Below the pieces are notes generated by a model. It did no database searches. It was not told the DNA's origin and saw nothing but the letters and a program-made list of their open reading frames with translations. DNA of 21,701 nucleotides, from positions 1 through 21,701 of the forward strand of contig CAJUOD010000046.1 in NCBI GenBank assembly GCA_910587875.1, in the 5' to 3' direction. Source of the DNA: an uncultured Oscillibacter sp. GTDB taxonomy: Bacteria > Bacillota > Clostridia > Oscillospirales > Oscillospiraceae. Position 1 is the first letter of the stretch. Every line of letters begins with the position of its first letter. This document shows, piece after piece, positions 1 through 6,866 of this stretch. A program made the translations under genes and the position numbers.

Positions 1-1
1 G

Positions 2-1330
2 AATGTGCTGGCTAAGACCAAGAAAGAGTGCGCAGAGAAGCTGGAACAGCTGAAAAAGGAACAAGGCGGCTCCGGGCCGATGAAGGTCAGGTCGGGAATG
101 CGGTTCGGGGACTGGCTGGACTTCTGGTATCAGAACTACTCCAAGCCGGCCCTGCGGCACACCACCCAGCTGAACTACGAGAATTGGATCTACCTCCATG
201 CCATTCCTGGAGTAGGGGACATCCCGCTGAACAAGCTGTCTCAGTCTGACCTCCAGCAGTTCTTCACCGAGATGAAAAAGGGTGGGCGAATCAACAACGT
301 GGAGCGTCACGGTGCGGGAATGGCGGACCGCTCAGTGCGCAGCTGTCATGCGGTGTGCCAGATGGCGCTGGATCGGGCGGTGAAGGAGGGGCTCATCCGG
401 GTGAACCCGGCCATCGGCTGTAAACTGCCGCCCCTGCGGGAGAAGGAAATGAAAATTCTGACCAAGGAGGAAATCCAGCGGTTTCTGATCCAGGCCAAGG
501 CGGAGGGGATGTACGAGCTGTTCATCCTGGAGCTGACCACGGGGATGCGCCGGGGCGAGCTGCTGGCCCTGCAATGGTCCGACCTGGATTTCAAGACGGG
601 GCGGCTCCGCATCAGTAAGCAGGTGTACTCCGTCAACGGAAAGTTGGAAGTCAATGAGCCCAAAACTAAGGCCGCCGTCCGCACCATCATCCTGCCTCCC
701 GCCATGGTGGAACTGCTGGCGGAGTACAAGGCACAGGTATTCTCAGAGTGGATGTTCCCCTCCCGTATCAAGTCAGAGCAGCCCGTGGATCCAGGCTATG
801 TCCGCAAGCGTCTGCAAGTCATCCTGGATCGGGCCGGGTGCAAAAGGGTGAGGTTTCATGACCTCCGCCACACCTTCGCTACCATGTCCCTGGAGAACGG
901 GATGGATGTGAAGACCCTGTCCACCATCATCGGGCATGTCTCATCCGCCACCACACTGAATATCTACACCCACGTCACTGGCGAGATGCAGCGGAACGCG
1001 GCCCGGAATATTGACCAGGGCATCGCCGGGGTGGAGGTGCAGGAGCAAGACGAAACGGAGCGGGAGGAAACTGCTCCTCCAGTACAGTTCACCCCCTACC
1101 GCCCTCCCCACCGCAGGTCGGGGACGGGCTGCATCAGCCAAATCAACGACCACCTGTGGGAGGGCCGCTACTCACCTAAGTGGATCGACGGCAAAAAGCA
1201 CGCCCGCAACATCTACGCCCACACCCGTGAGGAGTGCGAGGAGAAGTTGGCGGCGCTGATCGTTCAGATGAAACGGGAACTGGCAGAGTTGAAAGCGGCA
1301 CAGGCGGCGGGAATGTCCTCCAGATACTGA
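2..1330 (+). CDS. Tyrosine recombinase / integrase of a mobile element, 5' end cut by window edge
   Basis: Site-specific tyrosine recombinase that would integrate and excise the element by a 3'-phosphotyrosine strand exchange. Counting from the GTG at 5, the catalytic set is complete: R182 (TGMRRGE), K220 (EPKTK), H285 and R288 (HDLRH), H311 (IIGH) and nucleophile Y321 (NIYTH). A SAM-like core-binding domain lies around residues 32-140. The frame is open to the left edge, and residues 1-20 match the end of an AP2-like arm-binding domain, so the GTG is probably an internal Val and the true start lies upstream. Oddly, residues 373-430 carry a second arm-domain-like segment: NIYAHTREECEEKL at the C-terminus parallels NVLAKTKKECAEKL at the N-terminus. 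A hairpin terminator follows. Being an integrase is very secure; the element type (ICE or genomic island) is inferred. Confidence 0.93.
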   Translation, partial: NVLAKTKKECAEKLEQLKKEQGGSGPMKVRSGMRFGDWLDFWYQNYSKPALRHTTQLNYENWIYLHAIPGVGDIPLNKLSQSDLQQFFTEMKKGGRINNVERHGAGMADRSVRSCHAVCQMALDRAVKEGLIRVNPAIGCKLPPLREKEMKILTKEEIQRFLIQAKAEGMYELFILELTTGMRRGELLALQWSDLDFKTGRLRISKQVYSVNGKLEVNEPKTKAAVRTIILPPAMVELLAEYKAQVFSEWMFPSRIKSEQPVDPGYVRKRLQVILDRAGCKRVRFHDLRHTFATMSLENGMDVKTLSTIIGHVSSATTLNIYTHVTGEMQRNAARNIDQGIAGVEVQEQDETEREETAPPVQFTPYRPPHRRSGTGCISQINDHLWEGRYSPKWIDGKKHARNIYAHTREECEEKLAALIVQMKRELAELKAAQAAGMSSRY

Positions 1331-1348
1331 GGTGCCATAGACAAAGAT

Positions 1349-1382
1349 AGGACAGCGGATCGAGGTGATTTGCTGTCCTTTT
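1349..1382 (+). terminator. Probable intrinsic terminator after the integrase gene
   Basis: An 8-bp stem (AGGACAGC at 1349-1356 with GCTGTCCT at 1372-1379) has a 15-nt loop and is followed by TTTT. The loop is large and the T-tract short, so efficiency is uncertain. The rest of the 1331-1501 gap shows no further gene. Confidence 0.5.
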
Positions 1383-1501
1383 CTGAGGCGGAGGCAATTT
1401 GTGCAGATGGAGTCTGCATAAATTCTTTTCTTCTTGATAAACGACCGATGCCGTGATATGCTTGGTTTGTTCATTCATTCAGATTTGATGGGGGTGAAGT
1501 C

Positions 1502-1852
1502 GTGGGGGAGCAGCGATTTGCAAAACGGGATTGGACCCTTTTCCGCAGTAAAATCGGCAGCTGGCAGGAAGCCTACATGGGCAGGCTATGCGATGAATAC
1601 ATAGAACTGCTGAGCGGCGATGGTGATCCGTCAGAAAAATTCTGGAAGCTGGATAAGCGGATAAGAAGTGACAAAAGAAATCCAGGCGTCCAGCTAGAAA
1701 TGACCCGAACAAATTTTATCTACAACATCATCGCGCTTATCAACAATGATGTGATCAGCATAGAAGCTCTGGAAGATTTCAGTGATGAACTGAAGGAAAC
1801 TGTAAAAGCCCTCCTTGAGCGGCAGAACTGGAACTGCTCAGATGAAGAGTAA
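1502..1852 (+). CDS. Small hypothetical protein of a mobile element
   Basis: A 116-residue soluble, charged, mostly helical protein with no membrane segment or signal peptide. It starts at GTG, with a GGGGGTGA ribosome site just upstream; the nearby ATG at 1488 is out of frame. The central part (RSKIGSWQEAYM..., then WKLDKRIRSDKRNPGVQLEM) looks like a small family I associate from memory with integrative elements of gut Clostridia. Some database entries call it 'multidrug transporter', which the lack of any membrane segment contradicts. It lies between the integrase and the SWIM gene on the same strand and is less GC-rich than the chromosome to the right. Function unknown. Confidence 0.75.
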   Translation: MGEQRFAKRDWTLFRSKIGSWQEAYMGRLCDEYIELLSGDGDPSEKFWKLDKRIRSDKRNPGVQLEMTRTNFIYNIIALINNDVISIEALEDFSDELKETVKALLERQNWNCSDEE

Positions 1853-1981
1853 CTTCGGGTAGCAGAGTGTGAGCTGGATTGCTCCTATTGGAACAAAAAA
1901 TTAAAAGGGAGTTTTATTGGACACCTCCTGCTGTAAGCTGGAAGCACAATGCGAGACACCATGCCAAAAGGAGGATTCTGT

Positions 1982-2800
1982 ATGAAGCAGAAAATTGGTT
2001 TTTGGAATGAGATTCAAGGAGATGCCGACAATATCACTTGCTCTAAGGATGAAGCTCCAGTCTCCGCACCGAAAAAGTCCCTGGTGCAGGTTTATTTCCC
2101 CAAGCGAGGAATGGATCTGTCCTACTACAACGACCAGTTTGACCTCCAGGTGGGAGATACCGTCTATGTGGACGGCAAGTTGGAAGGCCTGCGGGGGCGT
2201 GTGACCGCTGTAAACTACAGCTTTAAGATCAAGCTCTCCGATTATAAGCGGGTGGTCGCTGTGGCGGATACCCACATCTCTGGAGAACTCCGCATGGCCG
2301 GCTCCCACCTGGTATCTTTTGACTCTCAGACGATCCCCTATGAGAAAATCATCACCTGGTTCAAGGCCCCGGACAAAGAGGATGACGTCTATGTGTCTGG
2401 CAGTGATGACCACAGCTTTCGGCTGGACGACCTCAGCGGAATGAAGGTCACCAGCGCCATTGCGGAGCGTGGGCACGACTACTATACAGAGAACCGGGTT
2501 GTCTACCTCTGCATTGACCGTGGTCATGGGCGGGGGATCGTGGAAGGAACTTCCCCTTATGAGATCGAGTTTGATTATGGCGGCGGCGAGATCAAAAATC
2601 TCACCTGCAGCTGTTATTGCGGCTATCCCTGTAAGCACACCTTTGCCGCCATGCTCCAGCTGCGGGAGACGCTGAAGCTATTGGAAGAGAAGGACGGTTT
2701 CGATTGGAATGAGGGCGGTTACGCTGCGGCGATCAGTCAAGGTGCCTTTTTCTCTTTTTCCGTGGACGGAAAAACGACCGGTAGCTTCGTGTTTCGATAG
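1982..2800 (+). CDS. SWIM zinc-finger domain protein
   Basis: 272-residue protein with a SWIM zinc finger near the C-terminus: C209, C211, C217 and H219 in CSCYCGYPCKH fit the CxCx(n)CxH pattern, with one extra cysteine at 213. SWIM domains bind DNA or protein partners; the target here is unknown. Residues 30-120 look like a small beta-rich domain (VGDTVYVDGKLEGLRGRV resembles a KOW/SH3-like turn). The ATG at 1982 is chosen because AAAGGAGG lies 6-8 nt upstream; the in-frame ATG at 1949 has no such site. The C-terminal FFSFSVDGKTTGSFVF looks like a complete end. No helicase domain is fused, unlike large SWIM-SNF2 proteins. It is the last gene before the tRNA block, consistent with mobile-element cargo. 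Confidence 0.85.
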   Translation: MKQKIGFWNEIQGDADNITCSKDEAPVSAPKKSLVQVYFPKRGMDLSYYNDQFDLQVGDTVYVDGKLEGLRGRVTAVNYSFKIKLSDYKRVVAVADTHISGELRMAGSHLVSFDSQTIPYEKIITWFKAPDKEDDVYVSGSDDHSFRLDDLSGMKVTSAIAERGHDYYTENRVVYLCIDRGHGRGIVEGTSPYEIEFDYGGGEIKNLTCSCYCGYPCKHTFAAMLQLRETLKLLEEKDGFDWNEGGYAAAISQGAFFSFSVDGKTTGSFVFR

Positions 2801-2842
2801 TCTCACACACAGCAAAGGTTGAGGCGCTATATCCAAAGAATA

Positions 2843-2874
2843 GGACGGCGGGCCAAAGTAGCAGCCCGCCGTCC
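2843..2874. terminator. Perfect inverted repeat, probable terminator of the SWIM gene
   Basis: An 11-bp perfect GC-rich stem (2843-2853 with 2864-2874) encloses a 10-nt loop. It is followed on the plus strand by CAAATTTTC, a weak T-tract. It separates the SWIM gene from the tRNA block and may act in either direction. Confidence 0.55.
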
Positions 2875-2910
2875 CAAATTTTCTGAAACCCGTCTGTGGT
2901 ATTTCTGTGG

Positions 2911-2949
2911 TCAAAAGAAAAATCACCCCAGTTTTCACTGAGGTGATTT
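2911..2949 (-). terminator. Intrinsic terminator of tRNA-Ala(CGC)
   Basis: On the minus strand, AAATCACC pairs with GGTGATTT (2942-2949 with 2920-2927). The stem continues through CAGT/ACTG to a GAAA loop and is followed by a T-rich run. It begins 6 nt after the encoded CCA end of the tRNA. Confidence 0.85.
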
Positions 2950-2955
2950 CCTTAT

Positions 2956-3032
2956 TGGTGGACCTGAAGGGGATCGAACCCTCGAACCTCACGGATGCGA
3001 ACCGTGCGCTCTCCCAGCTGAGCTACAGGCCC
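2956..3032 (-). tRNA. tRNA-Ala(CGC)
   Basis: Complete cloverleaf on the minus strand. The acceptor is GGGCCTG paired with CAGGTCC (one G-T), discriminator A, and encoded CCA at 2956-2958. The D-arm is GCTCAGCTGGGAGAGC. The anticodon stem CACGG/CCGTG encloses loop TTCGCAT, giving anticodon CGC (codon GCG, Ala). The T-arm contains GGTTCGATCC. Its 3' end faces the mobile element on the left, so it is a candidate attachment site. Confidence 0.95.
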
Positions 3033-3162
3033 AAATCGGCACTTTTCATGCGAGAAAAGTTGCGAATTTTGGATTTTTCAAATATTCGATTTTTATGGGA
3101 AAGTCCAACAAATCGGACAGGAAAACGGGGAACAGAAAATCGGGTCGGATGTGTCTCACTAT

Positions 3163-3202
3163 GGATGCGAACCGAACGCTCTCCCAACTGAGCTACAGGC
3201 CC
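3163..3202 (-). pseudogene. Truncated tRNA-Ala: orphan 5' half
   Basis: On the minus strand the sequence matches the first ~40 nt of tRNA-Ala(CGC): acceptor 5' strand GGGCCTG, D-arm, 5' anticodon strand and anticodon loop TTCGCAT. Similarity stops right after the loop (CC, then ATAG...). There is no 3' anticodon strand to pair with TTCGG and no T-arm or acceptor 3' strand, so it cannot fold as a tRNA. It differs from the intact gene at three sites (AGTTGG for AGCTGG, and TT for CA in the anticodon stem), so it is not a recent exact copy. Confidence 0.85.
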
Positions 3203-3230
3203 AACTCCATTCCATTCTGCGGGTCACGAG

Positions 3231-3259
3231 AAAAGCCTTGGAAACCGAAGTTCCAAGGC
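3231..3259 (-). terminator. Intrinsic terminator of tRNA-Ala(GGC)
   Basis: On the minus strand, GCCTTGGAA (3251-3259) pairs with TTCCAAGGC (3235-3243) and is followed immediately by TTTT (3231-3234). It lies about 12 nt beyond the tRNA CCA end. Confidence 0.88.
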
Positions 3260-3271
3260 TGTTCTCTGTCC

Positions 3272-3347
<76 letters not shown>

Positions 3348-3378
3348 GTGTCAGGTGTTCCGCATCAGAACAGTGATT

Positions 3379-3407
3379 ATCATAGCAAAGCCCGACGAAA
3401 ATGTCAA
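3379..3407 (-). promoter_or_regulatory. Sigma-A promoter of tRNA-Ala(GGC)
   Basis: On the minus strand, a perfect -35 TTGACA (3402-3407) is followed by a 17-nt spacer and -10 TATGAT (3379-3384), about 31 nt before the tRNA 5' end. Near-consensus, as expected for a stable RNA gene. Confidence 0.9.
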
Positions 3408-3445
3408 GGGGTTTTTTCAGAAATTTTGCTTTTTTTCTCCCGCGG

Positions 3446-3474
3446 AAAACGGGGCGGGGAAGTCCCCGCCCCGT
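3446..3474 (-). terminator. Intrinsic terminator of the YtxH-like gene
   Basis: A GC-rich perfect 11-bp stem (3464-3474 with 3449-3459) with a 4-nt loop is followed on the minus strand by TTTT. It begins 5 nt after the stop codon of the small membrane protein gene. Confidence 0.85.
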
Positions 3475-3478
3475 CGGC

Positions 3479-3667
3479 TCAGTGTGCGCCCCCGGTCATG
3501 CTGTCCATGGCCTGGTCCACCGCCGTGCCCAGCTTGTGGATGCTCTGGTCCATCTGCTTCTTCACGGTCCGGCGGCTGCTCTGGGGGGCCATCATTCCCG
3601 CCACCGCGCCGGCGGCCACGCCGGCGCCGATGCCCAGGAGAAACCCGGTGCTCTTCTTCATCTTCAT
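3479..3667 (-). CDS. YtxH-like small membrane protein
   Basis: 62-residue protein with one N-terminal hydrophobic, glycine/alanine-rich segment (residues 8-26, FLLGIGAGVAAGAVAGMMA), then a basic turn (SSRRTVKK) and a short amphipathic tail. This is the layout of YtxH-family and glycine-zipper small proteins, some of which are stress-linked. The exact role is not known. AAAAGGAG lies just upstream of the ATG at 3667; the second ATG two codons later is possible but less well spaced. It is a single-gene unit, divergent from the phosphatase gene. Confidence 0.75.
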   Translation of the reverse strand: MKMKKSTGFLLGIGAGVAAGAVAGMMAPQSSRRTVKKQMDQSIHKLGTAVDQAMDSMTGGAH

Positions 3668-3729
3668 TCACTCCTTTTCCGTGCGGCTACAGTTTGCCCC
3701 GGCGGAAGAGAAAAAATCCGCCGGACCAT

Positions 3730-3758
3730 TTGCCAAAGCCCGCCAAACGCGGTATACT
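3730..3758 (+). promoter_or_regulatory. Promoter of the histidine phosphatase-GNAT gene
   Basis: TTGCCA (3730-3735), 17-nt spacer, TATACT (3753-3758), ending 35 nt before the ATG at 3794. Confidence 0.8.
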
Positions 3759-3793
3759 GTGGAAAAGAAATTTTGATCCCGGGAGGGACTGTT

Positions 3794-4858
3794 ATGACCA
3801 CCATCTATCTCATCCGCCACGCCGAGGCGGAGGGCAACCTCTACCGCGTCGCCCAGGGCCAGCACGAGAGCAGCCTCACGGACCGGGGCTGGCGGCAGGT
3901 CAAGGCCCTGGAGCGCCGCTTTGCCGACATTCACATCGACGCCGTCTACGCCAGCGACCTCTACCGCACCCGGGCCACCGCCACGGCGGTTTACCGCCCC
4001 AAAAACCTGCCCCTCCATCGCTGCCCCGGCCTCCGGGAGATCTGCGTGGGGGACTGGGAGGGCCGGACCTGGGGGGACATCGCCCGCGCCACGCCCCAGG
4101 CCATGGCGGACTTCGGCAGCCGCATGGACCGCTGGTCCATCCCCGGGGCGGAGACTCCGGCGGAGGTACTGGAACGGGTCCGGCGGGCCGTGGAGGATAT
4201 CGCCCGGGAGAATCCGGGGAAGACCCTGGCCCTCTTCTCCCACGGCTACGCCATCCGCCTCCTGCTGGCAAACCTCCAGGGCATCTCCCTCCGGGACACG
4301 GGGGAAAAATCCCCCACGGGGGACAACACCGCCGTCTCCCTGCTGGAGTGGGACGGAGAGCGCCTCCGGGTGGTCTTCGCCAACGACAACAGCCATTTAA
4401 AGACCCCCGAGTACCTTGCGGGGGAGAAACCCACCCGCGCCAAGCGAGCCTTTGCCCTGGAGCCCGGGCTGTGGTTCCGCCCCCTGGAGGGCCCGGAGGC
4501 CCAGGAGCGCCTGTCCGCCGCTTGGGCGGAAGCGGGCGGGCCCGTCCCCGCCGCCTCGTTGACCCTGGAGGGCCTTTTGGACGAGGAGCCCGTGGGTCTT
4601 CTCCACATGGCCCCGGAGACGGGGCGCATTCATCTTGCCTATATCCGGCCTGACTGCCGCCGCCGGGGCCTGGGGGTCCAGCTCATGGGCCAGGCGGTGC
4701 TCCGCACCCGGGAGCGGGGCGGGGACACCCTGTCCGCCGTCTTGGCCCCCGGACACCCCGGGGAGGCCTACCTCCGGGACTGCGGCTTCGACCCCCGGGG
4801 GGAGGAGGCGGGCCTGACCCTTTGGCAAAAGTCCATCGGCTTCGACCCGACGATTTAG
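3794..4858 (+). CDS. Histidine phosphatase fused to a GNAT acetyltransferase
   Basis: 354-residue two-domain protein. Residues 1-200 are a phosphoglycerate-mutase-like histidine phosphatase: LIRHAEAEGN with the phospho-accepting H9, E82 in LREICVGDWEG, and the second catalytic H150 in LFSHGYAIR. Relatives hydrolyse small phosphoesters such as phosphosugars or nucleotide-loop intermediates; the substrate cannot be read from sequence. Residues ~225-350 form a GNAT domain with an acetyl-CoA loop R289-R-R291-G-L-G294 and a typical end (AYLRDCGFDPRG). The ATG at 3794 follows a GGGAGGG site; the open frame upstream overlaps the promoter and is not coding. There is no in-frame stop between the domains, so the fusion is real in this sequence. 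Whether the two activities are metabolically linked is unknown. Confidence 0.9.
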   Translation: MTTIYLIRHAEAEGNLYRVAQGQHESSLTDRGWRQVKALERRFADIHIDAVYASDLYRTRATATAVYRPKNLPLHRCPGLREICVGDWEGRTWGDIARATPQAMADFGSRMDRWSIPGAETPAEVLERVRRAVEDIARENPGKTLALFSHGYAIRLLLANLQGISLRDTGEKSPTGDNTAVSLLEWDGERLRVVFANDNSHLKTPEYLAGEKPTRAKRAFALEPGLWFRPLEGPEAQERLSAAWAEAGGPVPAASLTLEGLLDEEPVGLLHMAPETGRIHLAYIRPDCRRRGLGVQLMGQAVLRTRERGGDTLSAVLAPGHPGEAYLRDCGFDPRGEEAGLTLWQKSIGFDPTI

Positions 4859-4918
4859 GGACGCGCTAAGACTTCGCAAATTCCTTGTCCGCCCCGCCAG
4901 GATTTGACAAAGTTAGCG

Positions 4919-4947
4919 TTGACAAAACGTGTATGATTTCCTATAGT
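4919..4947 (+). promoter_or_regulatory. Sigma-A promoter of the riboswitch-exchanger transcript
   Basis: Perfect -35 TTGACA (4919-4924), 17-nt spacer, -10 TATAGT (4942-4947). The predicted start is near 4954, just before the riboswitch aptamer. A second TTGACA at 4904 has no partner at proper spacing. Confidence 0.88.
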
Positions 4948-4964
4948 GGTCTCACAGCTCATGG

Positions 4965-5128
4965 CTTCGTAAAAGGGAGTAGCTTACGTTTCAAACGTGG
5001 CGCGGCTCGTCATCACGGCGGCGGTCCTTCCGCCGCCCGGGCCCGCTGAAAAGCGAGACTTTTATCCCGTGGGACAACTGCCGGTTTTTCGGCGTTGCCC
5101 CGGGGGATAGAGGTCTCGCTGAATTTTT
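4965..5128 (+). promoter_or_regulatory. yybP-ykoY (Mn2+) riboswitch with overlapping terminator
   Basis: The two conserved family blocks are present: AAAAGGGAGTAGC (4971-4983) and AGCGAGACTTTT (5052-5063). P1 is TAAAAG (4970-4975) with CTTTTA (5059-5064). Between them are a stem around ACGTTT/AAACGT, the CGTCATCACGG segment and a GC-rich hairpin (5018-5038). The expression platform is explicit: AGCGAGAC (5052-5059) can pair with GTCTCGCT (5113-5120), and TATCCC (5063-5068) with GGGATA (5104-5109). The result is a long hairpin followed by TTTTT (5124-5128). It is mutually exclusive with P1, so ligand binding should prevent termination (ON switch). The family senses Mn2+ (established); the ON logic here is inferred from pairing. 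Confidence 0.9.
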
Positions 5129-5145
5129 GGAAAGCGGTGGATGGT

Positions 5146-6102
5146 ATGGAAATTTGGATTACGGTGCTCCTGTTTCTCTTGGGGCTGCTCCTCATCATCA
5201 AGGGCGGCGACTGGTTCCTGGACGGAGCCGTGTGGATCGCGGAGGCCACGGGGGTCCCCCGGTTCATCATCGGGGCCACCATCGTCTCCCTGGCGACCAC
5301 CCTGCCGGAGCTGACGGTCTCCGTCACCGGCACCCTCCAGGGGGAGGTGGACCTGGCGGTAGGCAACGCCGTGGGCTCCGTCACGGCCAACCTGGGGCTG
5401 ATTCTGGGTATCTCCCTGGTGTGCATCCCCTCGGCGGTGAAGCGCTCCCAGTTCCAGCTGAAGGCCCTGCTGATGGTCCTGGGCGCGTCGCTGCTGCTGG
5501 TCCTCAGCCGGGGCGGGACGCTGCGGGCCCTGCCGGGCCTGGCGCTGTTCGCGGTCTTCGGCGTGTATATCTGGAGCAACCTCCGAGACGCCCGGGCGGG
5601 CATGGCGGAGGACCGGGAGGCCCACCCCAAGCGCCGCACCATCTCCCGGCGGAAGATGGCGGGGAAGCTGTTCCTCTTCGCCCTGGGCATCACGGCCATT
5701 GTCATCGGCTCCCAGCTGCTCATCAACTACGGCAGCGAGCTGGCCCTGCTGATGGGCGTCCCCGCCAGCATCATCGGCGTGACGATGGTAGCCATCGGCA
5801 CGTCCCTGCCCGAGCTGGTGACGACCCTGACGGCCATTGCCAAGAAAGAGGCCTCTATGTCCGTGGGGAACATCATCGGGGCCAACGTCATCGACCTGAC
5901 CATGATCCTGCCGGTCTGCTCCGCCGTCAGCGGCGGGGCCCTGACCATCGGGGCCCAGACCACGGCCCTGGATATGCCCGCGTGCCTGCTGCTGTGCTGC
6001 GTGGCGGTGATCCCGCCCCTGGTGACGGAGCGGTTCTACCGCTGGCAGGGCGTGGTCATGCTGGGACTGTACGCAGGGTATGTGGTGCTTCTGGTAACAT
6101 GA
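5146..6102 (+). CDS. Cation/Ca2+ exchanger (CaCA superfamily, YrbG-like), probable Mn2+/Ca2+ exporter
   Basis: 318-residue polytopic membrane protein with the two inverted alpha-repeats of Na+/Ca2+ exchangers. Repeat 1 has G43-AT...TTLPE55 and G73-NAVGS78; repeat 2 has GTSLPE (E223) and G241-NIIGAN247. The glutamates of the LPE motifs are the known ion-binding positions. About ten transmembrane helices are visible, with a basic cytoplasmic loop at residues ~145-175. The ATG at 5146 lies right after the riboswitch terminator; the upstream in-frame TTG at 5095 sits inside the riboswitch and is rejected. Ribosome-site match is modest (GCGGTGG). Control by a Mn2+ riboswitch suggests it exports Mn2+, or Ca2+ and Mn2+; the family alone would say Ca2+/cation antiport. 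Confidence 0.92.
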   Translation: MEIWITVLLFLLGLLLIIKGGDWFLDGAVWIAEATGVPRFIIGATIVSLATTLPELTVSVTGTLQGEVDLAVGNAVGSVTANLGLILGISLVCIPSAVKRSQFQLKALLMVLGASLLLVLSRGGTLRALPGLALFAVFGVYIWSNLRDARAGMAEDREAHPKRRTISRRKMAGKLFLFALGITAIVIGSQLLINYGSELALLMGVPASIIGVTMVAIGTSLPELVTTLTAIAKKEASMSVGNIIGANVIDLTMILPVCSAVSGGALTIGAQTTALDMPACLLLCCVAVIPPLVTERFYRWQGVVMLGLYAGYVVLLVT

Positions 6103-6136
6103 AAAAAGCCCGGCGCGGGAACCTTCCGCGCCGGGC
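6102..6136. terminator. Bidirectional terminator between exchanger and PII-like genes
   Basis: Perfect 11-bp stem (6108-6118 with 6126-6136) with a 7-nt loop. On the minus strand it is followed by TTTTTT (6102-6107), a strong terminator for the PII/DUF1538 operon. On the plus strand the T-run is interrupted (CTTCCTTTATT) but likely still works. Confidence 0.88.
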
Positions 6137-6149
6137 CTTCCTTTATTCT

Positions 6150-6827
6150 TCAGGACTCTCCCTCTTCCTCCAGCAGCCGCAGGCCCGCCAGGTCCGTCAC
6201 CGGCAGGGAGAAGGTCACGGCCTGGGCCTTGGTGTGCATGCCCGCCTGGGTCATGACGGCCTTCATGATGGGCTTCCGGGCCTCCTCCTTGGCCAGGATG
6301 AAGACGATCTCCTTCTCCGCCGCCAGGGACACGCCCAGGAACTTTCTCGCCAGCTCCGTCCCCGTGCCCTTGGCGTGAATGGTGGTGCCTCCGGCGGCCC
6401 CGGCGGACCGGGCGGCGTCCATTACCTGGTCCGTGTGGCCCCGGTTGGCGATGACCACGATGAGCTCGTGGGTGATTTCCTTGTCCATGTCGTCCTCCTC
6501 CTCCATCTGCCAGGACAGCAGGTAGTCCCGGGCCCGGGCCCCGCCCACGCTGGAGATGGGCACGGCCATCAAAATGCCCCGTCCGGGCACGTCCAGCCAC
6601 AGTTCCCGGGCCGCCCGGCGCACCAGCCGCCCGGACCGGGGGGCCGCCAGCAGCAGCACGACCTTTTCCGTGGCCTCCAGCCCCAGGTAGTCCAGCACCT
6701 CCGTGGCGGCGGTGCCCTGGCCCAGGGCCGACAGGATCAGCGTGGCCCCCTGGGCCTGGAACCAGGAGGCAAACTCCCCGCCCCGGCTCCGGTCCGTGAT
6801 GACGATCATGAGAACGGCTCTGTCCAT
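6150..6827 (-). CDS. Double PII-like (P-II family) regulatory protein
   Basis: 225-residue soluble protein made of two PII/GlnB-like ferredoxin folds in tandem. The first spans residues ~1-108 (begins AVLMIVITDR), the second ~117-225 (begins ELIVVIANRG, then GAAGGTTIHAKGTG and EKEIVFILAKEE). PII proteins are trimeric sensors of nucleotides and small molecules that bind and gate membrane transporters. The glutamine-pathway uridylylation tyrosine region of GlnB is not evident, so a nitrogen role should not be assumed. A GAGGAGG site precedes the ATG at 6827. The gene follows the DUF1538 gene by 39 nt in the same operon, so it most likely regulates that transporter. Confidence 0.85.
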   Translation of the reverse strand: MDRAVLMIVITDRSRGGEFASWFQAQGATLILSALGQGTAATEVLDYLGLEATEKVVLLLAAPRSGRLVRRAARELWLDVPGRGILMAVPISSVGGARARDYLLSWQMEEEDDMDKEITHELIVVIANRGHTDQVMDAARSAGAAGGTTIHAKGTGTELARKFLGVSLAAEKEIVFILAKEEARKPIMKAVMTQAGMHTKAQAVTFSLPVTDLAGLRLLEEEGES

Positions 6828-6866
6828 GGGCGGGCCTCCTCTCTCAAAGCGCTTGCGCGCGTAGAC

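Noticed and set aside
3163..3202. Third functional tRNA-Ala
   Set aside because: Only the 5' half is present; the 3' anticodon strand, T-arm and acceptor 3' strand are missing.
3355..4653. Long plus-strand frame in another phase over the YtxH-like and phosphatase genes
   Set aside because: Proline/arginine-rich shadow frame that overlaps a terminator and two supported genes.
5062..6600. 512-residue minus-strand frame over the exchanger
   Set aside because: Low-complexity G/H/R/Q translation without motifs. It runs through the riboswitch and terminator.
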